A stretch of DNA of 64,000 bases, from the NCBI GenBank assembly GCA_963920665.1, contig OY987270.1, forward strand, positions 20,796,019 to 20,860,018. The letters are read 5' to 3'. The notes beneath the pieces are model-generated. The model had not been told where the DNA came from, ran no database searches, and saw only the letters and a program-made list of their open reading frames with translations. A program made the translations under genes and the position numbers. The DNA is from Straminergon stramineum. Its lineage: Eukaryota; Streptophyta; Bryopsida; Hypnales; Calliergonaceae. Position 1 is the first letter of the stretch. Each line of letters opens with the position of its first letter. Positions 1 through 11,302 of this stretch are shown here, in pieces.

Positions 1-58
1 GAGTCAGCCCTGCAGGAACTGATCACCGCGCGTAAGGGTTAATTAACTCAGTGCAATC

Positions 59-61
<3 letters not shown>

Positions 62-116
<55 letters not shown>
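62..116. repeat. (GA)n microsatellite
   Basis: An uninterrupted run of GA dinucleotides, about 27 units. A G-homopolymer follows at about 297-306. No gene is visible between position 1 and 480. Confidence 0.95.
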
Positions 117-119
<3 letters not shown>

Positions 120-481
120 TATTCCTACACTTTTATGAAATTGTGAAACTGTTGAGAGGTTTCAAAGGGATTGCAACTTACGTGAAGGCTTGGTGCTCGC
201 TTGGATTGGTGTAAGAGGATGAGCTAGTTTGAAATATGCTTACCTGCAGGAGCACGACTGAGTGACCTGCAGCAACGGGAACGGCGAGATGCCAGAGGGG
301 GGGGGGAGACGTTGGGGGAGGTCCATGAACCGTACGTACTTAATCAATGACTGTCATAGATATTTTAAGGAAAATGTACGGATTCCTAGATAAGGGAACG
401 CATTAGAAGTTTAGAACTTGGTCGGTTTATGAACCTTCTGAGTTGAAGTAATTAGTGTTGTTGTTTGCTTGAATCCCTAAT

Positions 482-675
482 CTACACTGAATAGGGGTAT
501 TAAGGGGACCAAAAAATTAAAGGGACTGATTCTAGAAAACTGTAGATATTTGAAACATGATGTACATCACCTGGACACTCCAATAACTACTGATGTACAA
601 TAAAGGTAGATATTTATTTAGTGTGGAATGTCGATTAATTAGTATGGGTCCCCTTAATACCTCTATTCAATGTAG
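482..675. mobile_element. MITE-like element with 29-bp terminal inverted repeats
   Basis: The left arm at 482-510 and the right arm at 647-675 are reverse complements with two mismatches (left begins CTACACTGAATAGGGGTATT). The 136-bp centre has no ORF. No clear target-site duplication is seen, so the superfamily is not assigned. Confidence 0.65.
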
Positions 676-1270
676 GTTGAATTGATGTTTTAAAAAGTAG
701 CGATCATGGTGATGGGGTTGAATTGAGGAGGTGAGCATGAGTCAAGTTGATTGGATTCAAATGTTTAATTTGTAATATAACCTTGGAATTGAAGGACAAG
801 CGACCATCACCCAAGTAGTCAAATAAAAATTGTTTGATTCCAAGATGAATAGGTGCATTCTTTTATTTTTACGGCTTTGGGGGAAAGTCATTCATTGGAC
901 TATTTTAGTCTTCCTCGGCATTTCAAGGTTAACTATGAAACGATAGGGGCATTACTAAGTATGATCATTAGCCCAAAAAAACCTCTTCTTTTTGAGTTAT
1001 ACAAGACAAAATAAAAAAGGCAAGTTTCACCTAAAAATCAACATTGCAACCACAACCAACATTATATTCTATTATTGCAGATGTATTGTTCCAAAATGAT
1101 GAATAATTCTAATTTATTGTGTGTCTAAGTTTGTTTCAATTTCTTGGATATGGACATACTTTCCTTAACCACATTCATTGTTTCTTCAGTAAATCCCGAA
1201 AGTACACCATTCATTAGACACTTTGAGTCTTCATGGATTTAATTAAGTACAACCAATGATTAATCTCGCC

Positions 1271-1872
1271 TTAACCCCTAAAGGACCGGGGGTGTTTGAG
1301 TAAAGCTCTTGATTTCTTGACTAGCTCTTGTAACAAGCATAATTTCTCAAATGTGTGATATGATTTTGATGATCGCCACTATTGAAATGAAAGAAGACTT
1401 ATGTAGCTTTCCTATGAAAAAAAGATCAACAAAATCACACAATTTTTGAGAAAATGCCACCGTCGACAAAATTGATGAAAGATATCCAATTCTGCAGAAC
1501 TTTGTACATGCGCTGGAATTGAAATGTTGAAATCGGAATGCTCAAAAGTGATCCAAAAATTCTGATTTTTTTCCACAAGTACATATCATCATGATTTAGA
1601 TGTGCAATTTTTTTCAAATCATTTTGAGATGTGGAAAAAAAGATATGAGCACGTGAAGTGATAGCCCATAGTACTTTTCCTATTCTCCAAAAATTCATAG
1701 AAAATCGCTCACACAATCATTTCTCAATCAAATTGTACCGATGGATTCATAAAAAAAAATCATCTAGGGTCTCTTTGTTGGTCATGGACTATCGGTGAGG
1801 TTTACATTCCAAATTTTCTACAAACGTAGTTGCAAAAGCCATGTGGTGGCCTTATGGTCCTTTAGAGGTTAA
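1271..1872. mobile_element. TTAA-flanked non-autonomous element (family D)
   Basis: The left end reads TTAA|CCCCTAAAGGACC and the right end reads GGTCCTTTAGAGG|TTAA, giving a ~13-bp inverted repeat bounded by TTAA on both sides. The 602-bp body is AT-rich with no recognisable protein. The ends match those of the elements at 3260 and 8901, but the interior is different, so this is a separate family mobilised by the same kind of ends. Confidence 0.6.
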
Positions 1873-3259
1873 CCCCACACCTACGGTCAAATTTTCTTTT
1901 TCCTCCACCGTTTCATTTCTTTTGTTTTCTTCTCTTCTCTTCCCCCTTGGTGTGTGTGAATGGACCCTTCCTAGTTTAATGTTTCCAAAGCATCCATGTG
2001 GGCGGAGCCGTTGAATTGCGGAGGTGTGCGTCAGTCCGGTTGGACTTTGAAGGCGACTAGCTAGCTGGAGACGTATTATTATTTCGTAGGACCAGCTGCT
2101 GCAACGTCAGGCAGGCTGGCTAGCTAGCCACTTAGTAGTAGTTCTAGTACCGGTATCTTACAATATCAGGAAGACAGGAACTGACATGGGAACTTGATTG
2201 GGAACGTCTTCACAGGAACGTGGGAACTTCGTCCTTGCAAAGGCTGTCTGTCTGTCTTGCTTGCTGTCTTGCTTTCAGTTTGTGGCTATGATTGTGGATT
2301 TGTGGGGATCAGTAGAACTTGGACTTTGGGGTCCTCAGTGGAGATTCTGGATTGAGAGACGTGCATGTGACAATATAAGGTAAGGTATTCATTATATATG
2401 CACTGTTGGTACTTCATAGTCTTGGAGACTTTGAGACTTGGCCACTCGGGTGAGGGAGAAGCATGCCGGAGTCAGACTGTCCTGTCTCCTTCATGGATGA
2501 GTGGGTATGAAACTTTTTGGTTTGGAAAGCAAATGGGGGGAGAGTGGCATGCCATAACTTAAGTTAGCATTGGGGGACAGGCATTTCAAAACCATGACAT
2601 TATTTGTCCCTTGCTAGTTTGTTATGCTTGCCCCTCTAGGCCACTTGAGGCTGGAGGTGTTGTACTTTTCTCTGCACTGAAATTCCGTTTCCGTTTCAAT
2701 TTGTGTCAAAATAAACCAAAAAATAACAAAAAATAACCATAATATTATCATTACATTGATACGGGTCCCTTTTGCTCCCCAAGAAAATGGGGGTCCCAAC
2801 TTTTGAGTCCACTACCTCAATCTCTCCAATATCCATTTTCATGCAATTCATATCTCTCTCTTCAGCGAGCCAATGACTCTTGGTAGATGAAATTGAATTC
2901 AATCCTAGGGATCGGATCCCAAGAAGGATTATCCCAATCTTCAAGGACCAGGAATGGTTTAGAGCATTGCCATCGTGACTCGGTACACCCTCAAGGGACT
3001 CCATGTTAGAGAATTCAAGCCAAAACAACCCCACTATGATGTTGGACACGATAACCTAAGCATCAAGCATGCCAAACTTTTCTTCTTTTGCCTTCAACTT
3101 TGTGTGGATGGTGAACTTTCAACAAGGCCCAAAATTAACTTCTTTTTCAAGACTAGTCAGTGTTTTTGTGCCCCATCTTTACAAGCCTCAGATCAAAGCT
3201 TGTCAGATGAATAGTAGAGACTCATAGCAATAGCAAAAAAACTGGAAACTTCTTATTTA
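1873..3259. other. No recognisable gene
   Basis: Unique-looking intergenic DNA with only short ORFs that resemble nothing I recognise. It includes a CTAGCTAG-rich patch at about 2055-2135. Confidence 0.4.
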
Positions 3260-5154
3260 TTAACCCATGAAGCACCATTGTCCCTTTGAGGGACAAATGG
3301 GATTTTGAGCATGTATCTACGGTCTCAATTTTTGTCTTGATTTTCAGAAACTTTTTAAGAAGATAGAAAAAGTGATTAGCTTTGTAGGAATATAATTCTT
3401 TTTTCATTTAGTGCCCAAGAACAAAAGTTATGCCCAAATAAGCTCAAAACAAGGGATAGGGAGGAATAAAAAAAATTTGAAAATTTTGAATTTTTTCTTT
3501 CTTTTCTTTTCACATAGATTATATTTTTGTCTACATGGAAAGATTTGATTCATTCCATTTGGATTTGATATGAGAAAGTTATTAACAATCTTGTTTTTCA
3601 GGCAATTAGAGCATCTTCTTGAAAAAATAACTTGTACGATTCATTTCTCAATCTAATTTTTACAATTTTTTAAGAAAAAAAGGTGGACATGGTTTAATTT
3701 TCTAGCTAGAACAATCTCACCATTGGGATTAGTGCATTTTAATTCCATCTTAGAGATTTTAATAATTTAGATTTTCCTTCTATCTTATACATACTTCTAT
3801 TTAAGAATTTTTTTAAGAATAAAAAATATTTTTTGGGATATTTTCTTTTTTTCCCTAGACTCTCAACTCAATTTTCTACCATACGGATTGAAATCTCAAA
3901 ACTTTGTAGAGCAAAAAGTTCAAAGTTCAAAAGGTTCAAAGTCAAATAATCTAATCACGCAATGTACTAAAAAACTTGTTTTCTTCACTTTCAAAGTAGA
4001 TATCTTGCAATTTGTGCAGTTAAAACTTCTGAAATTTTTTCCACACATTCTCATACTAATTAACATAAACCAACCCATGATAGGCAAATTGCCTAATGTA
4101 GTCATCTAGAAAACCACCCATTAGAGTCTTACACCAACCCATAGAAGACTTTTTCTCATAAATGAGATTAGGACTACATTAAGTTGATTTGTGACCATAA
4201 TCTTGTCTTGGGAGATGGTCATGGAGTTATTAGTGACTGTCATAGGGCACTTACACCATTCAAGTGTATATTGGTCATGAAAAGTTATTGTTTTATTCCT
4301 TCATGTCATGGCCATGTTAGAAAATGTTGTAACCATGTCAAAAAATGTTGTGAGTGCTTTAAGGTAGACCAGCCCATTTCCGCCAGCTTCCTATAACCAT
4401 CATCCTAGTTTTGGCCCCATCACCACCATAAAATTCACCCAAGTCCATTCATTGCACTGACAATTTCAATGCATTAATTTCAACTTGGGTAACGTGTCAG
4501 CCTTTGATTGGTGGAAACTGCAATGTTAATAGGTAAATGTAATGGCGGTTATAGGTTTAGGATAGGACATTTATGACTCTAGTCTAGTGGCGGATTTGTA
4601 ATTTAGGGCAGACCACTTTAAAAATTCATAGAAATTACAATTTGTATCGTAAAATTATAATTCCACTTGGGTTTGATTCATGAAATATGCGTACACCTCC
4701 GAAAAATATTTGCCCCTCTTGGAGTTGGTCCTAATATACTCAGATTGCAAATCAGGGTGGTAATAGGCTGGTCTACCTTAGGTGGTAAGGTGACCATTAT
4801 GGAAAACCTTTTTGCTAATTTGGGGTAGTGTACAAACTCTATTGGGCCAATTGGGTTGTATACTTCGAAAATTCATAAAAAATTCTTACTTTGTCGAAAA
4901 AATAAATTTTCAATTGCTTCCTTCAATTTTCACATATGTCTATATATGGAAAAAAATCTGAATCATTTTGCTAATGGCAACAATTCAGACCACTCATTCT
5001 GCTTGTCATAGGCAGGTTTACCTTAAGTGTAAGATTCCATTGTTAGATGGGCAAAAAATATAATTTTCAATTATTTTTACAATTTGCTATACAAATGGCA
5101 GTTTTGAGTGTGTGTTTTTGCAAAAAAAAAACACCTTGGTCCTTTGGGGATTAA
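3260..5154. mobile_element. TTAA-flanked element, family C copy 1, with internal insertion
   Basis: It starts TTAA|CCCATGAAGCACCATTG and ends CACCTTGGTCCTTTGGGGA|TTAA. From 3260 to about 4070, and again from about 5090 to 5154, it follows the 931-bp family C copy at 8901-9831. Examples are the shared blocks around GTCCC..GGGAC, AAGTTATGCCC and GGCAGTTTTGAGTG. The roughly 1 kb between them is absent from the other copy and is taken as inserted DNA. Confidence 0.55.
4360..4780. mobile_element. Inverted-repeat element nested in family C copy 1
   Basis: TAAGGTAGACCAGCC at 4360 is matched by GGCTGGTCTACCTTA ending at 4780. The ends resemble the TTAAGGTAG ends of the elements at 24142 and 25975. 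No ORF of interest lies inside. Confidence 0.45.
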
Positions 5155-6884
5155 TAGAGAATATGAGGAATTTGGACTATGACTTTATTTAAAAAGACAA
5201 ATTAGTTTTGCAAGGACAAAAATTCTCTTAGGGTGGCTTCTTGTTTTTTTTGTTGTAAATTTACAATAAAAAAAAATGGTAGAGATAGGACACCATGGCT
5301 ATTTTGAGTGAAGGTTAAAATTCAAGTCAATCTAGGTCGTAATTTCAATATCGTATACCAAGTTGTCTCAATCCTTGTATTTGCTTTATTAGGAAGATTT
5401 CTTTTTTCTTTTTTTCTTTTTTCAACTTTTATTCTTAGAAGAGAATACATTTTTGTTTTTTTATGTTTACTGAGACCAAAAAATTGAAGGTTGCTATTAT
5501 TTGAGCCTAGGAGCCTAAAAGACTATACACCTATATTATAGGTCTCTATATTATATAAGTTTTCATGATAATAGTGTATCTATATTATAGGTACCTACAC
5601 TATAAATGTGTTTATATTATAAGCACCTTCAATAGAGGTAGAATATGTACTTATAGACATGCTCAAGGCCTACATGCTTTCATTTTCATGCTCAAAGACT
5701 AGGATATTAGTTGAAATAACATGACAAAGATGATATGACTATTGAATTTCAAAATCTACAAAATTTAAGGTTTGATATGCAAGATATCAATGATATCATT
5801 GCTTTGTAGTGTCCTAGAATTTTCAAAACCATTGACTTGATATCCTCCAATTTTCTACTATATATAAATGAATTTCTTATTTTTCAAAGATTATATGTCT
5901 TCTATAAGTCATATAATTATCCCAAAAAATTATGAGAATTTAAAATATTATAGATTCTTGAAAAAAGTGAACAAAATTCATATCAAATATCAAATGTACT
6001 TCAAAAGCATATGTATATATCATAGGGGTTTAGAACATTGTAGAGTAAATCAATTTTCATGTCATTATATTCTTAATAATATAGTTATAGACTTTCAACT
6101 TCAAACTAAAATAAAATATACATTATCAAGAAGTTTTTCAAAGTTTTCAAGCAAAGTAGACAATATATTTGGGTATCTTCAACTTATAAGTTTGATGTGA
6201 AGGGGGGAAATTCCCCAAATCCATCTTTAATGTCAAAATAAGTTTTAAGAACAAAAATTCACATTCAAGTTCTAAAATATACCTACATCAGTATTCAAGT
6301 TTTCTTTTAAAACAAAATCTCATATAGATTAAAAAAATAACCAATATGTCTAGATTGTATGTGTACACCATTTAATCTTTAAATAACATATGACGTCCCT
6401 AGGATTTAGTTTTGAGAGAATTGTTGCCAAAAAGTATTTTTTGCATTTTGTGGGAATGTTTCAACCTACAAACCCCACTTCTACAATGAATATGAACTTA
6501 CCAAGCACTATATTTAGGTTGCAAAGTCAAAGCACTATTTAATGTTCACTTTTGTATGCCTTGACTGAACAAATTTTGGGCAAGCAATAAGATCCATGTC
6601 TCGCTTCAAAGAGACTTTGGATTTTCCCTTGGATTTTCCTACAAGGCAAGGGAATGTTATTTAAAGTTTAAAACATTGCACACAACAAAGTAAATGAATG
6701 TCATTATTCAATTCTCTATAGTTGTCATCCATCCTTTTCATTCATCAAAAGTCAATGTTTTTGGCCTTAGCTAACACTAACAAATTATCTAGTTGTTATT
6801 ATAGTCATGGTAGGAGACCTTATTTGGACTATGTGACTATTTGCATCATTCACTCTATGTTCACTATGTATCTAGAATGTACAT
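5155..6884. other. AT-rich DNA, no recognisable gene
   Basis: Very AT-rich. A short diverged repeat of a CTATATTATAGGT-like unit lies at about 5520-5630. A 110-codon ORF at 5868-6200 is of low complexity and lacks any motif. Confidence 0.4.
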
Positions 6885-7116
6885 TTAACTCTTGAAAGGC
6901 CCTTGGGGTCCCTCTAAACAACCCACATTTAGCTTTATAACTCTTCGATTGTGGTTTAATAGATGAGTTATGCAACATTTTTATTTACTTACTATCATGA
7001 TAATTTATTTACTTTGCACTGAAAAGTATTTGATCAATGTTTTCTTGATCAAATACCACCAAATACATAATATACTATATAGCCGCAAAGGGCTTTTAGG
7101 CCCTTCCAGGGTTTAA
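6885..7116. mobile_element. Small TTAA-flanked element with central palindrome
   Basis: The left end TTAA|CTCTTGAAAGGCCC pairs with the right end GGCCCTTCCAGGGT|TTAA, allowing an indel. Near the centre, at 7026-7056, GTATTTGATCAA is followed 7 nt later by its exact reverse complement and would form a 12-bp hairpin. The element is 232 bp long with no coding capacity. Confidence 0.5.
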
Positions 7117-7843
7117 AAGTTCTAAACACACAATACTTAAATTAATATCCCATAACACTTATTGGAGGTCAAATTTTTGTGCAAGACCTCATGTTTTCAC
7201 ATAAAATTTCAAAGATGAACATCTACACTTCTATCTTACATACACAAAATAGTGAAATTAGGTTGCCTTAACAATTAGGTTGCCTTGCAACAAGAAAGTT
7301 ATTCTACAAACCATCAAAGTCAACAAATATTTCTAAAAATATTTTCCTTTGTATACATGGAGGTTCATGAGTCCTAATGACAACAATATATAATTCAAAA
7401 GTAGTACATTCTTGTACAATAATTAAAAATATTTATATAGTGTCAAATGTTGAGTAATTAGTGTGGGACAACCTAATTTCACTATTTTGTGTAGAAGAAT
7501 TCTCTTCCATAGGACACTTTTAGGCCATTAACAATGACCCGCTTAAGTTTGTTTTTTCATCCCACTGATGAGACGAGAATCCTTGGTTGTCTTGAAATTG
7601 GTGAAGTCAAGTTGATTTTCTGGTTTCTTGAGTGTGGCTCAGTCATTCTCTTCATCCTTTGAAGATGCTTGGCATGTCAAGGACATGCCCTGCTTCCCCA
7701 CAGACTGAGCCCCTTGAATCCTGGAACATGGAAGTACTAACTTATAGAAAGGATTTTCTTGCCCAAATGTCCTCTCACTGGATCTTGGCGTGGGCAGGTC
7801 TGGAGCTTTTCTTTTGGGAAAGACGTAAGTTATCATTCATTGA

Positions 7844-8066
7844 TTAACCCATAAATGATGCAGGGGCATTTTTTGTCCAATGAATGACAAGGAATTCCCC
7901 TGTGTAGGACAGAAGTGTAACTATTCATCCTCAGAATTTTGTTGTGAAAAGTGGAGGTCTTTTACAGTATGTTTGACTTTCAATGAGTATTTTGGTTTTT
8001 GTAATGTAGATGATGTCACACGGTTCCAAAAGGGAGGATTTTCACGGTCACCAGTCCATGCTTTAA
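7844..8066. mobile_element. TTAA-flanked element, family A copy 1
   Basis: It starts TTAA|CCCATAAATGATG. The body contains GTCCAATGAATGACAAGGAA and GTAGATGATGTCACAC, which recur reverse-complemented in the copy at 25307-25536. Its far end is eroded (GGTCACCAGTCCATGC) and runs into the TTAA at 8063, which also begins the next element. Confidence 0.55.
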
Positions 8067-8306
8067 CTCCTCAAGGCTCAAGGAACTTGTTTTAGGTCTC
8101 TCACTTGTTCAACAGGTCATAGTTATAACTTCATTTCCCTACATTGTAAGAAGTACATCTAAATGAATTTGATATTATGATGTTGAACAGGGAAGTTCAA
8201 AAGTACAATTGACCTCATGTAATAAGCATGATGTACAATGTATATTGTCAATCAAAGTTCAAACTTGTGAAAAAATATAGAAACTACTTGGGCCTTGAGG
8301 GGTTAA
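8063..8306. mobile_element. TTAA-flanked element (family E)
   Basis: The left end TTAA|CTCCTCAAGGCTCAAG and the right end CTTGGGCCTTGAGGGG|TTAA form a 16-bp inverted repeat with two mismatches. The element is 244 bp, AT-rich and non-coding. Its left TTAA is also the boundary of the preceding family A copy. Confidence 0.6.
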
Positions 8307-8900
8307 GGATTAAGTTATGTTTGTTCATATTACAGGTATGCTTTCATATTTTTTTCTTTACATTATAACAAAAATAAAACAAGATTTCATTGCAAGGGGA
8401 AAAAATTACAAGCCTGCCAACCAGCCATAGGTGGTCCTTGCTTTCATTTCTGATTGCTTTGTCCAGCAAGGAGTGGATTTTTTTTTGTGATACAAGGCTA
8501 TTTCGGTGACCGATGGCTGATTTAAAATCTTATAGCTTTGTATCCCCAAAAAGAACTGAAAACCTCTAGGTGTCCCTGCCATGCCACCTGTGGCTGGCAG
8601 GCTTGTACTCTTTCTTTATGCAACAAAACCCTGTTTTCTTTGTTTCAATAAAAAAAAACTCTAGTTGAGGTTTGAGAGCATGGCCACATTGGGGCAGTGA
8701 AATCCCCACAACAAAGTTGGTTGATATGCCTAGTGGAAGTGGCAAGCACTGCTGAGGAGGGACTCTCCACCATGGACTAAACCATGAGGCATTGTTGTTG
8801 AGTACAGGCATTGTAGTAATGAACACCTTGTGCCCAAGATTTGTTTTTCAAGTTTTTTGAAATTCAAACTGCAGCTTTGACCATAGTGATGACTTGCTTC

Positions 8901-9831
8901 TTAACCCCTAAAGGACCATTGTCCCCTCGGGGGACAAAATGGATTTCGGGTAGATTCCTATGACCTCAATTTTTAGTCAAACTTTTTGAAACTTTCTCAT
9001 AAGATAGAAAAACTGATTAGCTTCGTGGGAATATAATTTTTATTTCAATCGGTGCCCGGGAGCAAAAGTTATGCCATCTTAAACATAATTTTCATGTCAC
9101 CGGGCAGAAAAATAAATCCACAAAAAATTGAAATTTAATTTTTTCATTTTTTTTTCTTATAGATTATATTTTTGACTACATGTGAAGCTTTGATTCATTC
9201 CATTTGGATTAGTAATGTGAAAGTTATGAACAATATTGTTTTTCGGGCAATATTAGCATCTTCTTGAAAAAATAACTTATAGGATTCATTTCTGAATGCA
9301 ATTTTCACAATTTTTCAAAAAAAATTGTTTGACAAAGTTAAGTTTGTTTGCTAGAACAATCCCACAATTCGGATTATTGAGTTTCCATCCCATCTCAAAG
9401 CTATTAACGATTTAGTTTTTCATGTAATCTTAGACCTACTTCTACTTAACAATTTTTTAGAGAATGAGAATCAAGAGTTTTTCTGTTGAAGTTTTTTTCC
9501 TAGAATATCAACTCAATTCTTCAACACAAAAAATTTTAAATTCACAGTCCATAATGCAAAAAATTTCAATAAAAGGTGGTCAAAGTCATCTGAAATTGCA
9601 GGCCAGTGTTCAAAAAATTTTCTTTTTTCAACTTTGAATGCTAATATCTCTCAATCTGTGCGGTCAAAATTCATGAAATTTTTACCACATGTTCTGAGAC
9701 AAGTAAAGTACAAGATACAACGGTTAGATTTTCTTAAAGTATTTTTTTTGGATTTTATGGGTGAACGCAGCAGAAATGGCAGTTTTGAGTGGTTTTTAAC
9801 AGAAAAATGGCCTTGGTCCTTCAGGGGTTAA
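8901..9831. mobile_element. TTAA-flanked element, family C copy 2 (complete)
   Basis: TTAA|CCCCTAAAGGACCA at the left and TGGTCCTTCAGGGG|TTAA at the right give a 14-bp inverted repeat with one mismatch, over 931 bp. This is the cleanest copy of the family and defines the boundaries of the interrupted copy at 3260-5154. No transposase-like ORF lies inside. Confidence 0.65.
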
Positions 9832-9971
9832 CCATCAAACTACTAACTTATAGAAGACCTCCCCTTTTCACAACAAAATTCCTGAGGATGAATGTTGCAC
9901 TTCTATCTTACTAGAAGGATTCTCTGTCATCCATTGAACACCAAACATCTGTGTTGATGTTGAAGGGTTAA
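9828..9971. mobile_element. TTAA-flanked element, family A, truncated copy 2
   Basis: It runs from TTAA|CCATCAAACT to GTTGATGTTGAAGGG|TTAA. The sequence TTCTCTGTCATCCATTGAAC near the right end matches the corresponding half of the 25307-25536 copy. Its left TTAA is the right TTAA of the preceding family C element. Confidence 0.5.
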
Positions 9972-10236
9972 AGAAACATGACAATTGAAGCCAAAACAGT
10001 CAACCCCGAGCTCTGTGCAAATTTCACCATGCACCAAAAGCTGAGGAAAAAACAACCACATTTGGCACACGTACAGTAAGTTAGTGGTCGAAACTCAGTC
10101 AACCATGCTACTACGGTGGGGGATTAACTTAGGCTTCTGGGCCTGGCCTCCCAGCCACCTAATTTATGCTGAGCAGAAGTGGGGATGCTCCAAGTTTTCA
10201 AACTTTTCAAACATACTACCTGACTGACAGACAACC

Positions 10237-10612
10237 CTAGCTATAGTAAACTTGCCAATCACCGCACAGACAAAATTCAAATCCTTCTCCCTATAAATAT
10301 AGAGACTTGCATGTTTGGAAATTTGACATGATCATTAAATGTCATGTTAAGATTCACCTTCAAAAAATAGAATGCAAAAAGATTTCTTCCAACAAATTTT
10401 ATTGCAATCTAAAGGTGATGAAGCTAAAGTCTAGTTAAAAATTCCTTGCAACCCTTCACCGCACAGTGTGCGGTCATTGGGCGGTGATACAAAATGTTAT
10501 TCTTATAGCAATTGAATTGGTAGTTGCATCGTGCGGTTAGTGTATGGTAATTGGCAAAGATTGTTGTGTGGTTTTTGGATGTGTGCAGTAAATGGCAAGT
10601 TTACTCTAGAGG
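10237..10612. mobile_element. Inverted-repeat element
   Basis: CTATAGTAAACTTGCCAATC near the left end is complementary to ATGGCAAGTTTACTCTAG near the right end. The inner arms (CACCGCACAG / GTGTGCAGT) continue the pairing with mismatches. The termini are not sharply defined. Confidence 0.4.
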
Positions 10613-10724
10613 TAGACCCCAGACCATCATAACTTATGTAGATAATCTCTGCTTGAAAAAATTCTTCTAAACCTTCAGAGCCTGCCAAATGGCAAGGTAA
10701 CTTATGATATGTTTGCACTTGGTA

Positions 10725-11302
10725 TTAACCCCTAAGTGCTCTGACATACATTTTGGGGATGATGAACAGAATGAAACTGGAGTTTCATCCTCCTAATTAC
10801 TTAGATGATAGTTATTCTAATTTGTGGAGATAGGTTATCAAGTTGTCATCCCATCTAATGGTTGGATTTGGTGTTACCAGAGTACATATTTTTCTAAAAT
10901 TATAAATGTGCAAGTACATCAAGTGGTCAAATTGCATTGACTTTAGTTCAAAACTGGTTTTGTTAAAATGAGGTCATAGATTTGAAGAATACAAAAATTT
11001 CAAAAAATCAAAATGTGAAGAGAAACTCATTTCAAATCCATTCTTACAAATTTTACTCAAAAAATGATAATATTTTGCTTGTAATTGAATTTTGAAGGAA
11101 TTTTGGGATTTCTCTTTCAAAATTTATAAAAGAAAGATTGGTGATAGAATTGATGAATCTAATTGTACAAATGGAATCTACAAATCATAATCTACAACTT
11201 TCATTTGTAAATCAATTCCAAAATATGCTTCCAAAGATCACTTTATAATGATTTTTCTCAGATCGTCAATTATGGAGATGAATCTGGACGTTTAGGGGTT
11301 AA
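10725..11302 (+). mobile_element. TTAA-flanked element, family B copy 1
   Basis: TTAA|CCCCTAAGTGCTCTG at the left and GACGTTTAGGGG|TTAA at the right. The 578-bp body matches, in reverse orientation, the 568-bp element at 26303-26870. Shared blocks include the region around TCAAAACTGGTTTTG, the stretch with TTACTCAAAAAATGATAATA, and the AATGATTTTTCTCAGATCGT block. Confidence 0.65.

Noticed and set aside
5868..6200. 110-codon plus-strand ORF
   Set aside because: AT-rich, biased to Ile/Lys/Phe/Tyr, no domain-like pattern, no conserved copy; expected by chance in such DNA.
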